A stretch of 64,000 bases of DNA from Pseudomonas gingeri. GTDB lineage: Bacteria > Pseudomonadota > Gammaproteobacteria > Pseudomonadales > Pseudomonadaceae. This document shows positions 52,168-60,495 of the stretch, piece by piece. Every line of letters begins with the position of its first letter. Positions within the stretch are counted from its first letter, which is position 1. The notes under the pieces were generated by a model, which did no database searches, was not told the origin of the DNA, and saw only the letters and a list, made by a program, of their open reading frames with translations. The stretch lies in the NCBI RefSeq assembly GCF_013385425.1, contig NZ_JACAQA010000028.1, forward strand, positions 105,795 to 169,794, in the 5' to 3' direction. Both the position numbers and the translations under genes were made by a program.

Positions 52168-52269
52168 CACATCAGAAACAGGCGATGGTAGTCGTTGAAG
52201 GATGATTTCGCGCTGCAGATAATCGCCCCACAACAACCAAAACAAACTTTGCAAGGATCGCCCCACATC

Positions 52270-53298
52270 ATGAGCATACGAATTGCCGTCATCGGCGCCG
52301 GCATCATGGGGGCGGATCACGCCCGTATCATCGCCCAGGACCTGCCGGGCGCCACCTTGCAGGTGATCTGTGACGCGTCCCCGGAACGCGCCCGGGAAAT
52401 CGCCGAGCGTTACGGCGCCGCAGACGTTTCCAGCGACCCGATGCAGACCCTGGCGCGGGCCGATGTGGATGCGATCATCATTGCCAGCCCCGACGAGACC
52501 CATGCCGTACTGTCGATGGCCGCGATCAATGCCGGCAAGCCCGCCCTGTGTGAAAAGCCACTGTCGCAAAGTCCGGAAGAATGCCTGGCCGTGATCGACA
52601 AGGAGACATCCCTGGGCCGCCAGTTCGTGCAACTGGGCTTTATGCGCCGCTTTGACCCGGCTTACCGGGAAATGAAAAGCGCCTTGCAGGACGGTGTTAT
52701 CGGCCGCGCGGTGATGATGCACAACTTCCATCGCAACGTCGAAGCGCCAGCCAACTTCAGCGGGCAGATGGCAATCAGCAATTCCGCACCCCATGAATTC
52801 GACGTGGTGCGCCATGTGCTCGACACCGAGTACAGCGCCATTTCGGTGTTCCAACCCGCGCGGCGGTCGACTCTCGGCGTGGGCGCCCCGGTGTTCATGG
52901 TGCTGGAAACTCGCGACGGCCACTTGGTGAACATCGAAATCAACAACAACGCCCATTACGGCTACGACGTACGCGGCGAGTTGGTGGGCGAGCAAGGTTC
53001 GGTGCAACTGGCCGGCCCCGTTCACACCCGGGTCAACACCCAGAGGCAGGCCGCAGAGCGCTATGCCGCTGACTGGCGCCCGCGCTTCGCCGAGGCCTAC
53101 CGCCTGCAAGACAAGGCGTTCCTGGCGTTCGTCAATACCGGTGTGTTCCCGGCCCACGCCGCCAATACCTGGGATGGCTACTGCGCCGCCCTGGTCGCCC
53201 AGGCAGGGATTCAGGCCTTGAGTGAAGGCCGCCGCGTCAGCTTGCGCGCCCTAGACACCCCCGCCCTGTACTTGTCACGCGAAGGAGCCTTGTCATGA
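52270..53298 (+). CDS. Gfo/Idh/MocA-family dehydrogenase, MocA/scyllo-inositol type
   Basis: A 342-residue enzyme starting at ATG 52270 (AAGGATC upstream). It has NAD motif GAGIMGADH (9-17), Lys96 in CEKP (94-97) and His175 in SAPHEFD. It is more distant from IolG than 17405 and 49004 are, and is closer to the MocA/IolW-like group that oxidises scyllo-inositol, inosamines or similar rings. It overlaps the isomerase gene by four bases, so the two are co-translated, as in rhizopine (moc) clusters. Confidence 0.87.
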   Translation: MSIRIAVIGAGIMGADHARIIAQDLPGATLQVICDASPERAREIAERYGAADVSSDPMQTLARADVDAIIIASPDETHAVLSMAAINAGKPALCEKPLSQSPEECLAVIDKETSLGRQFVQLGFMRRFDPAYREMKSALQDGVIGRAVMMHNFHRNVEAPANFSGQMAISNSAPHEFDVVRHVLDTEYSAISVFQPARRSTLGVGAPVFMVLETRDGHLVNIEINNNAHYGYDVRGELVGEQGSVQLAGPVHTRVNTQRQAAERYAADWRPRFAEAYRLQDKAFLAFVNTGVFPAHAANTWDGYCAALVAQAGIQALSEGRRVSLRALDTPALYLSREGALS

Positions 53299-54254
53299 AA
53301 CTGGGATTTGTCACCGACAGCCTGGGCGCGCTGCCCTTTCGGGACGTGCTCAGGCACGCAGAACGACTGGGGGTCTCTGGCCTTGAAGTGAACACCGGCG
53401 GCTGGTCCACCGCACCACATTTCAACCTGGCGCAGATGCTCGACAGTGCCGCGAATCGGCGCGAATTCAAGCGCGCTTTTGAAGAACACAACCTGGAAAT
53501 CATTTCCCTCAACGCCAACGGCAACCCACTGCATCCCACCCAACCGGAACAGGGCCAGTGCCTGAAGGACACCATTCGCGTGGCAGGTGAACTGGGGATC
53601 AAGACTGTCTGCGCGATGTCCGGTTTGCCCGAAGGCCAGGCCGGCGACCGCATGCCCAACTGGGTGGTGGCGTCCTGGCCGCCGGAGACCCAGACCATTC
53701 TGCGCTACCAATGGGAAGAGCGGCTGCTGCCATTCTGGAGCGAAATCGCCGACCTGGCCCAGGCACATGGAGTGGAGCGCATCGCCCTGGAGTTGCATGG
53801 CAACCAGTGTGTGTACAACGTGCGGGCGCTGCTGAAATTGCGCGAGGCCATCGGCCCGGTGATCGGCGCCAACCTCGACCCTTCGCACTTGTTCTGGATG
53901 GGCGCCGACCCGTTGGTGGCTGCCGAGGCACTGGGCGAGGCGATCTATCACGTGCACGCCAAGGACACCTTGCTCAACGCCCCACTGCAGGCCGTTGATT
54001 CACTTCTGGAAAACGGCTCGCTGATGGATATCCCGGCGCGCAGCTGGTCCTACATCACCCTGGGTTTCGGCCACGGCGAGCAATGGTGGCGGCAGTTCTG
54101 CTACCGCCTGAAAATGGCCGGCTACGATGGCTGGCTGTCGGTTGAACACGAGGACGTGCTGCTCAACAGCCTTGAGGGCCTGGAAAAATCCGTGGCCCTG
54201 CTCAAGGGCGTGATGCCGGTTGCCGCCGGCGACTTCAAACCCCAGGCCATCTGA
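53295..54254 (+). CDS. Xylose-isomerase-like TIM-barrel protein, MocC-like
   Basis: A 319-residue protein. It has LEVNTGGWSTAPHFN near residue 30, NPLHPTQPEQ near 77, and the metal-binding segments ALELHGNQCVYN (about 163), GANLDPSHLFWMGADP (about 193), HVHAKDT (about 220) and LSVEHEDVLL (about 283). The pattern fits MocC-type sugar isomerases/epimerases linked to inositol or rhizopine catabolism. It probably acts on the keto product of the 52270 dehydrogenase, as an epimerase or dehydratase. Confidence 0.87.
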   Translation: MKLGFVTDSLGALPFRDVLRHAERLGVSGLEVNTGGWSTAPHFNLAQMLDSAANRREFKRAFEEHNLEIISLNANGNPLHPTQPEQGQCLKDTIRVAGELGIKTVCAMSGLPEGQAGDRMPNWVVASWPPETQTILRYQWEERLLPFWSEIADLAQAHGVERIALELHGNQCVYNVRALLKLREAIGPVIGANLDPSHLFWMGADPLVAAEALGEAIYHVHAKDTLLNAPLQAVDSLLENGSLMDIPARSWSYITLGFGHGEQWWRQFCYRLKMAGYDGWLSVEHEDVLLNSLEGLEKSVALLKGVMPVAAGDFKPQAI

Positions 54255-54326
54255 CCCTGGCCGAGAAAATAATACCGTCGACCAGACACGAAAAAGCCCT
54301 TGTTCCCGGCACCAGCGCTTTACCGA

Positions 54327-55325
54327 TCAAGCAAGCTGAAAGCCATGACGTAGAGGGTCTTTATCGTCGACAAAAATAGTGTTGTGCCCGGTAATCTGCG
54401 CCCAGCCACCGATACTCGGTCGGATACCATCGAACGTCCCGACCTTGACCGATGCTTCGACCTTCCCTTCGAAGACCGTCCCGATCAAACTTTCATTGCG
54501 GAATGTATCGCCCACTTTCAACCGGCCTTTGCCAAACAGCTGGGCCATCCGCGCGGACGTCCCCGTGCCACCGGGTGAGCGATCAATGGCCTTGTCACCA
54601 TAGAACACCGCAGCGCGCCCATCGGCTGCCGTGCTGTGCTCGTCGTCACACCAGATAACATGATGGACGCCACTGATCCGGCTGTTCTCAGGGTGCACCG
54701 GGGCACTGACGCCGGCCAGGGCCGCACGCAGTTTCTGACTGAGGTTGACGATCTCCGCCGTGCTCAATCCGCGCAAGCCGGCCCAGTTTTCCTGTGGCTC
54801 GACGACCGCATAGAAATTGCCACCGTAAGCGATGTCGACAACGAGCTCACCGACCCCAAGCACCTCCACCACCACATCGGCACTGTGCAAATAACTGGCA
54901 ACGTTGAACAAGCGAATGGAGTCAACAGATTCGCCGTTCATGCTGTAGTCGACATCGACGCGCCCCGCCGGCGTCTCGATGGCCAGCTTGCCAGGTTCGC
55001 GCGGTGTGATCAGGCCTTCCTCGATCACCACGGTAGACAAACCGATGGTGCCCGCGCCGCACATGGGCAGGCAGCCGCTGACCTCGATAAACAATGCGCC
55101 AAAGTCACAGTCATCACGCACGGACGGATAGATGATGACGCCCGACATGATGTCGTGCCCCCTGGGCTCAAACATCAACGCGGTTCGCACCCAGTCATGC
55201 TCGCGAACAAAAATCTCCCGGCGCTCGGCCATCGAGACCAACGGCAACAGCGGGCCACCGCCGGCCACCACTCGAACCGGATTGCCGCAGGCATGTGAGT
55301 CAATGCAAAAAAAGCTGCGTCTCAT
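54327..55325 (-). CDS. Proline racemase/hydroxyproline epimerase family protein with altered active site
   Basis: A 332-residue protein with the full two-lobed fold of the family (IDSHACGNPVRVV at the N-terminus). The first catalytic cysteine is present as Cys89 in PMCGAGTIG, where the family usually has MCGHGTIG (His91 is Ala). The second catalytic cysteine, normally in DRSPCGTGTSAR, is Gly252 (codon GGT, two changes from TGC). Two-base racemisation should therefore be impaired. In the known trans-3-hydroxyproline dehydratases the second Cys is Thr, so a dehydratase or other lyase activity is more likely here. It is the last gene of the operon, 12 bases after a permease. Confidence 0.85.
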   Translation of the reverse strand: MRRSFFCIDSHACGNPVRVVAGGGPLLPLVSMAERREIFVREHDWVRTALMFEPRGHDIMSGVIIYPSVRDDCDFGALFIEVSGCLPMCGAGTIGLSTVVIEEGLITPREPGKLAIETPAGRVDVDYSMNGESVDSIRLFNVASYLHSADVVVEVLGVGELVVDIAYGGNFYAVVEPQENWAGLRGLSTAEIVNLSQKLRAALAGVSAPVHPENSRISGVHHVIWCDDEHSTAADGRAAVFYGDKAIDRSPGGTGTSARMAQLFGKGRLKVGDTFRNESLIGTVFEGKVEASVKVGTFDGIRPSIGGWAQITGHNTIFVDDKDPLRHGFQLA

Positions 55326-55337
55326 ACTGGAACCCTT

Positions 55338-56189
55338 TCAAAGAAGCTTGCCTGGGGAGTGACGCTGCAAGGCGCCGCGTGACAGACGATCCAGCAGCAG
55401 CGCAACGGCGACAATCGCCAGGCCGGCACGCAGCCCCAGGCCCATCTCCATCCTCGAGAGACCTCGCGTCACTTCCGCGCCGAGACCGCCGGCCCCTACC
55501 AGGCCTGCCAGTACCACCATTGCCAAGGACATGAGGATGCATTGGTTGAGACCGACCAACAGCGTTGGCGTGGCCGTCGGCAGCTCAATCTTGAACAGGA
55601 TGTCCCTGGGCGAAGCCCCGGACGCCTGCCCCAACTCAAGCAAATCTTTTGGCAACTGCTTGAACGCCAGGGTTGTCAGCCTGAGCATCGGCGGAATGCC
55701 ATAAACAATGGTCGCGATAATGGCCGGTACCCGCCCCAAGCTGAACAGCATCACCGCGGGAATCAGGTAAACCCATGGCGGTACCGTCTGCATGATGTTG
55801 AGGATCGGCAGGAACGCTTCATCCACCCGCTTCGCCCGGGCGGCCAGCACTCCGAGTGGAAAGGCAATGGCCACCGATATCAGAACCGCAACCGAGACCA
55901 GGGCAATGGTCTGCATGGAGGCGACCCAGAGGCCGGAGAACAAGCAAAAAGCCAACATCAACGCCGCGAATACAGCGATGCGTTTGCTGGCCAAAAAGAA
56001 CGCGCCGACAACGACGATACCGATGAACAGATACGGGTGGGGACCCAGTAACGTGGCCTCTACCGCCCCCAGCACCGCCTCGATGACCTGGCTTATACCT
56101 TTGAACAAACCGTGCAGATGGGTGTTCAACCAGTCAACTGCAGGCGCCAGGAACTCGCCCGGGGAAAATTGAATGTCAGGCGTAGTCAT
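55338..56189 (-). CDS. Glycine betaine/proline-type ABC permease (second copy)
   Basis: A 283-residue ProW/OpuAB-type permease with six or seven hydrophobic segments and a short extracytoplasmic N-terminal helix. It has the EAA-like loop LGQASGASPRDILFKIELP near residue 190 and LNQCILMSLAMVVLAGLVG near 215. It overlaps the first ProW copy by four bases. The two copies are alike but distinct, so the transporter probably has a heterodimeric membrane part. Confidence 0.9.
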   Translation of the reverse strand: MTTPDIQFSPGEFLAPAVDWLNTHLHGLFKGISQVIEAVLGAVEATLLGPHPYLFIGIVVVGAFFLASKRIAVFAALMLAFCLFSGLWVASMQTIALVSVAVLISVAIAFPLGVLAARAKRVDEAFLPILNIMQTVPPWVYLIPAVMLFSLGRVPAIIATIVYGIPPMLRLTTLAFKQLPKDLLELGQASGASPRDILFKIELPTATPTLLVGLNQCILMSLAMVVLAGLVGAGGLGAEVTRGLSRMEMGLGLRAGLAIVAVALLLDRLSRGALQRHSPGKLL

Positions 56190-57034
56190 TGGCTTTCTCC
56201 CATCCGCGAGCGTGCAGCGTGCTGCGCCAACCGATCCAGAATCATGGTCAGAATGACAATGGCGATGGCCGCATTGATCGATTTGGCAATATCCAGGGTG
56301 CGAACCGCTGCGTAAATCGACTCACCCAGGCCACCGGAGCCGACGATGCCGGCAATCACCACCATGCCGAATGCCATCATCAAGCTCTGATTCACCCCGG
56401 CCATGATGCTTGGCTTGGCGAATGGCAAGCGGATCTTGAAGAACATCTGCCAAGCGGTGACGCCACTGGCCTCCCCCAACTCGATAAACTCCCGTGGTGT
56501 CATGCGAATCCCCAGGGAGGTCAGGCGTATGGCCGGCGGAACGGCCACGATAAAGGTGGCCAACAGCGCCGTGGCCGGGCCGTAGCCGAGCAAGGCGATG
56601 GCCGGCAATAGATAGATGTAGGGAGGCATGGTCTGGATCAGATCCAGCACCGGGTCGACAACGCGATCCACTGACGGTGCAAGGCCGGCCAGCACGCCCA
56701 ATGGAATCGCGACCAACAGCGCGAGCACGGTGGCCGTCAGCACCAGGGCGAGGGTGCTGACCGTCTCCGGCCACAAGCCGATCACGTTGCAAAACAACAG
56801 CGCCAAACCCGCGAGCAGCGCGAACCGAACACCGACCACCCGCCAGCCTATCAACGCAATGGCAATCGCGATGAGGTAATACGGCGGATAGGCAATACAC
56901 CAGAGCACGCTTTTGTAAATGCCCGCCAGCAGTGCGTTGACGGTGTCGAACAAAAACTCGCCGTGATCCGATAGCCATTCCAGACTCGAGTCGACGACCG
57001 CGTCGAACTGATTGGAAAAGTCCGGGATGCTCAT
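56186..57034 (-). CDS. Glycine betaine/proline-type ABC permease (first copy)
   Basis: A 282-residue ProW-type permease with a soluble N-terminal stretch (about 1-25) and six or seven membrane segments. The EAA-like loop is LGEASGVTAWQMFFKIRLP near residue 190. VNQSLMMAFGMVVIAGIVGSGG corresponds to the same region in the partner at 55338. It overlaps both neighbours by four bases (ATGA), a tight ProV-ProW-ProW arrangement. Confidence 0.9.
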   Translation of the reverse strand: MSIPDFSNQFDAVVDSSLEWLSDHGEFLFDTVNALLAGIYKSVLWCIAYPPYYLIAIAIALIGWRVVGVRFALLAGLALLFCNVIGLWPETVSTLALVLTATVLALLVAIPLGVLAGLAPSVDRVVDPVLDLIQTMPPYIYLLPAIALLGYGPATALLATFIVAVPPAIRLTSLGIRMTPREFIELGEASGVTAWQMFFKIRLPFAKPSIMAGVNQSLMMAFGMVVIAGIVGSGGLGESIYAAVRTLDIAKSINAAIAIVILTMILDRLAQHAARSRMGESQ

Positions 57035-58149
57035 GTCGATGCCTCCAGAACAGTCGCTGTGGACGAAGCCGCGAACTCATTCGGAATGCCTTGAACGCCA
57101 CGCAGCAGATCGCGCGGCGTAATGATCCCGACCACTGCACAGTTATCAACGACCGCAAGCGCATCGCGCTCGGACTTCATCGTCAATCCGATGAGCTCGT
57201 TGATATCGGCGCCGAGAGAGGTTTTGCTGAGCCTGGAGATGTCGCAACCAGGGTTCGCCACCGTGTACGCCTCTACAGGTGTCATAACCGAATGAGCCCT
57301 GACCAGATGCAGCCTGGAAATGCCCGCCACAAACTCCGCAACGTAGTCGTCAGCCGGTTTGAGAACGATCTCCTCGGCAGTACCCACCTGGATGATCACG
57401 CCGTCCTTCATGATCGCGATGCGATCACCGATGCGGATCGCCTCGTCCAGGTCGTGGGTGATAAACACGGCGGACTTGCCCAGCTCCTTGGTCAGTTGGC
57501 GAAACTCATCCTGCAACTGCCTGCGAATCAACGGGTCAAGCGCGCTGAACGGTTCATCCATCAAGATCACTTCGGGATCGGCGGTGATGGCTCGTGCCAA
57601 CCCCACACGCTGCTGCATACCGCCAGACAGCTCGCTGGGATAACGCGCGGACCAATCGCTCAACCCGACCTTGGCCAACGCCTGTTCGGCCACCTTGTAA
57701 CGCTCTGCCTTGCCCACGCCTTGTACTTCCAAGCCGAAAGCGGTGTTCTCCAACACGGTTCGATTGGGCAACAACGCGACGCTCTGAAAGACCATGCCGA
57801 TATGACGTGCCCTCACCTCACGAAGCTGTGCCGCGCTAAGGGCTGACAGATCCTTGCCTTTAACCAGGACCGTCCCTGAGCTCGGAGTGATCAGCTTGTT
57901 GAGTAGCCTGATCAGGGTGGATTTGCCACTGCCGGACAAGCCCATGATGCAAAAGATTTCGCCGCGGCGAACCTGAAGACTGACGTCGGAGACGCCGACC
58001 ACGCAGCCGTAGTTTTGCAGGATCTGGGTCTTGGTGAGCCCCTGCTGAACGACAGCATTCATCGCGGCAGGTGCGGCTTTACCGAAGATTTTCCAGACTG
58101 ACTGGCAATCTATCAGCACTTCGTTGGTGTCTATTTTGGCCGTTGTCAT
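57031..58149 (-). CDS. Glycine betaine/proline-type ABC ATPase with CBS region
   Basis: A 372-residue ProV/OpuAA-type ATPase. It begins with a leader that includes the NYGCVVGVSDVSLQVRRGE lead-in. Walker A is GLSGSGKST (about 70-78), signature LSGGMQQRVGLARA (about 168-181) and Walker B VILMDEPFSALD (about 188-199). A C-terminal CBS-type domain (about 290-360) includes DALAVVDNCAVVGIITPRDLL; in this family such domains sense ionic strength. Its substrate is probably a quaternary amine or proline analogue used as a carbon source rather than for osmoprotection. Confidence 0.92.
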   Translation of the reverse strand: MTTAKIDTNEVLIDCQSVWKIFGKAAPAAMNAVVQQGLTKTQILQNYGCVVGVSDVSLQVRRGEIFCIMGLSGSGKSTLIRLLNKLITPSSGTVLVKGKDLSALSAAQLREVRARHIGMVFQSVALLPNRTVLENTAFGLEVQGVGKAERYKVAEQALAKVGLSDWSARYPSELSGGMQQRVGLARAITADPEVILMDEPFSALDPLIRRQLQDEFRQLTKELGKSAVFITHDLDEAIRIGDRIAIMKDGVIIQVGTAEEIVLKPADDYVAEFVAGISRLHLVRAHSVMTPVEAYTVANPGCDISRLSKTSLGADINELIGLTMKSERDALAVVDNCAVVGIITPRDLLRGVQGIPNEFAASSTATVLEAST

Positions 58150-58227
58150 TTTCGTAACCCGTGAACCAGTTTTCTGGCTTCTCTAATGAATCAAAGAGCG
58201 GCAGTGGCAATAAAACAAAGGTTGCAA

Positions 58228-59076
58228 TCAGTTCTTGATGTTTTCCCAACGTTTGAGCAACTCGGTGTGGCTATCGGTCCAATCCTTGACCGCCTGCTCC
58301 ATGGTCTTGCCGTCCTTGACTTCAGCATTCATCGCGGTGATATCCGCAATGGGTACATACACGCTGGCCATCAGTTCGCGGACACGGGGGTTGCCTTCGG
58401 CAAAGCCCTTGTGGCCAATCCAGTAGTAGCCCTGCAACGGCGGGAAAATGCCTTTGGGATCTTTCAGGAATTTAAGATTGAATTTCTTGGTCATCCAGGA
58501 CGGATCCCAAACCGTTACGGCCACCCACTCTTTACGGTCGACGGCCGATTTCAACGCCGCGGTCATGGCGGTGGTACTGCCCTCGACCAACTTGAGCTTG
58601 AGGTCATAGGCCTTAACCACATTGTTGGCATCGCTCATCAGCCCTGAGCCTGGCTCAATGCCGATAATCTTGCCGCCGAGTTTTTCCGAATTGGCATTCA
58701 GCTGGTCAATGGAATCAATGTCCACATAGCTGGGTACCGCCAGGCCTTGGTAAAGACCGAAGGAGACGGGCGATATTTTTTCGATCTTGTTCTTGTTTTT
58801 GTTCCAGTAATCGTTCGCTGCATAGTCCGTCTGCGACGCCAGGACCTGAACATCGCCTTTACTTAACGCAGCGTAGGCGATGCCCCACTCGGCAAACTCC
58901 ACAACTTTCACGGTGTAGCCAGAATCTTCCAGTACCTTCTTGGTAATTCCCGTAATCGGCGTCAAATCCTCCCAAGTCATCGTCCCCATGGTGATGTTTT
59001 TTTCTTCGGCGTGAACGGGCAAACACATAACGCCAGCCACAGCGACAGCGCAGAATGCCTTCCAAATCTTTTTCAT
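58228..59076 (-). CDS. Periplasmic glycine betaine/proline-type binding protein
   Basis: A 282-residue ProX/OpuAC-type protein with a signal peptide of about 23 residues (ending PVHA) and GGAGTACGCC before the ATG. The mature part has MGTMTWEDLTPITGITKKVL and tryptophans/tyrosines (W65, Y69, W92) that could build the aromatic cage for a quaternary ammonium group. AVTVWDPSWMTKKF and LQGYYWIGHKG are typical family segments. It feeds the ProV/ProW/ProW complex. Confidence 0.9.
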   Translation of the reverse strand: MKKIWKAFCAVAVAGVMCLPVHAEEKNITMGTMTWEDLTPITGITKKVLEDSGYTVKVVEFAEWGIAYAALSKGDVQVLASQTDYAANDYWNKNKNKIEKISPVSFGLYQGLAVPSYVDIDSIDQLNANSEKLGGKIIGIEPGSGLMSDANNVVKAYDLKLKLVEGSTTAMTAALKSAVDRKEWVAVTVWDPSWMTKKFNLKFLKDPKGIFPPLQGYYWIGHKGFAEGNPRVRELMASVYVPIADITAMNAEVKDGKTMEQAVKDWTDSHTELLKRWENIKN

Positions 59077-59148
59077 GGCGTACTCCGATCTACGGTTAAA
59101 ACTAGAGATTAGGCTTTTATGAAATAAAAGCCGGTTGTTTGGAACCCT

Positions 59149-60495
59149 TTAGCTCTCTCGCCCTGCTCTCAGCGCCTGCCAATGAATGACTGAATTAACA
59201 CCCAGCTTTGTGAGTAACTTGGGTGGCAGCCTACTTGGCCCCGGCGCTTGACTAAAACTTTCTAACATTCTGGAATTCGTACCGGTGGCCAAGTCGGCGG
59301 CCAGCACACCCGCCAGGGTGCTCTTCACCGTTCCCAAGCCGTTCTCGCAGCAGGCTGAATACAGGTTTTCTTCTATTTCGCCAAAGGCAGGGGCGCTATT
59401 GCGGCTCAAACAGAGACGTCCAGCCCAACTAAATTCCAGCGGTGTCGATTTCAACTCGGGAAACCGCGCATCCAGGGAGTGCCGCTGTTCTTCAGCGACG
59501 GCCGCCACACGCTTGGATGTCACCTGAATGCTCGGGTCATAGGTGAACTTTGTCCGGATCACAATGCGTGAAAGACCCTGTGAAGTTATTTTCCGAACGG
59601 TCGCGCCCATGGGGTCGGCGGGCAACAACGCCCATTGGTCCCTACCGCTGACGGGGCGTCCAAACTCTTCATGACTATAAGCCGCGGTCATCGATGCATA
59701 GGTAAACACATGCAACAGGCGACCTTGAAAATGGCCAAAGTCCTCGATATGGCCATTGACGGCGAGAATGACCTTGGGCGCGCTGATCACCCCACGGTGA
59801 GATTTCGCCCGCCAACTATTTCCCGACCTGGACAGCTCAATAATCGGTGAACGCTCATAAAAACTGATGTACTTATCCAGGCCAAAGGCCAGATCCCTAA
59901 TATATTGAGCGGGCTGAATCATTACCGCGCCAGGCGTGTAAAGCCCACTGTGGTAATAACGTGAGCCGGTGATCGCCTGCATCTGTTCGGCATCAAGTAG
60001 TTGGTATTGCTCGCCAATGCTTTTAAGCGACTGGGCATAGTTATCATTGAGCTTCACGCCCCGCTCCGTGGCCGCAGCATTGATCTTTCCAGACGGATCA
60101 AAAGTCTGCGCGGACATTCCGTATTCACGTGCCGCGTCAGCTGCAAAAGCGATAGCAAAGCGGTTCTGGGCGATTTCCAATGCGCTGGCAGACTCACCCG
60201 CCACCGAATACTCCCCGGATGAAAGACTGTGAGGCACATCGATCATGAACCCCGAGTTTCTGCCTGCCGGGCCCTTCGCGACTTCATGGGCATCCACGAC
60301 CGCGATGCTATCGCCGGGATGCAGTTGTGACAGTCGACGAGCGGCGGAGAGGCCGGCAAAACCGGCACCAATAATCAGCCAATCCGCCGTCACGGTTCCA
60401 TCAAGCATGCGGACAGGCGCAGTGCGTGTGGAGATCGCCTCCCACCCTGAAACCCCGGTATCGACCGGAAGGCGCTTGATGGTGTGGGTGCTCAT
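59149..60495 (-). CDS. FAD-dependent amine/amino-acid oxidoreductase (PuuB/DadA-like)
   Basis: A 448-residue DAO-type flavoenzyme. The FAD-binding motif is IIGAGFAGLSAARRL (about 41-55), followed by AKGPAGRNSGFMIDVPHS (about 74-91), typical of the gamma-glutamylputrescine oxidase-like group. SWAGRLCLSRNSAPAFGEIEENLYSACCENGLG near 345-380 covers the substrate and FAD tail. It would oxidise a secondary amine or imino acid. If the substrate is hydroxyproline-like, it would act as the D-hydroxyproline dehydrogenase. It overlaps the aldehyde dehydrogenase stop by four bases. Confidence 0.88.
   Translation of the reverse strand: MSTHTIKRLPVDTGVSGWEAISTRTAPVRMLDGTVTADWLIIGAGFAGLSAARRLSQLHPGDSIAVVDAHEVAKGPAGRNSGFMIDVPHSLSSGEYSVAGESASALEIAQNRFAIAFAADAAREYGMSAQTFDPSGKINAAATERGVKLNDNYAQSLKSIGEQYQLLDAEQMQAITGSRYYHSGLYTPGAVMIQPAQYIRDLAFGLDKYISFYERSPIIELSRSGNSWRAKSHRGVISAPKVILAVNGHIEDFGHFQGRLLHVFTYASMTAAYSHEEFGRPVSGRDQWALLPADPMGATVRKITSQGLSRIVIRTKFTYDPSIQVTSKRVAAVAEEQRHSLDARFPELKSTPLEFSWAGRLCLSRNSAPAFGEIEENLYSACCENGLGTVKSTLAGVLAADLATGTNSRMLESFSQAPGPSRLPPKLLTKLGVNSVIHWQALRAGRES

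Noticed and set aside
33672..54254. Annotating a complete classical inositol pathway.
   Set aside because: No iolB or iolC product was found on either strand; only iolD, iolE, iolG and mmsA are supported.
54327..55325. Naming the racemase-family gene a 4-hydroxyproline 2-epimerase.
   Set aside because: The second catalytic Cys is Gly, so the two-base mechanism is not supported.
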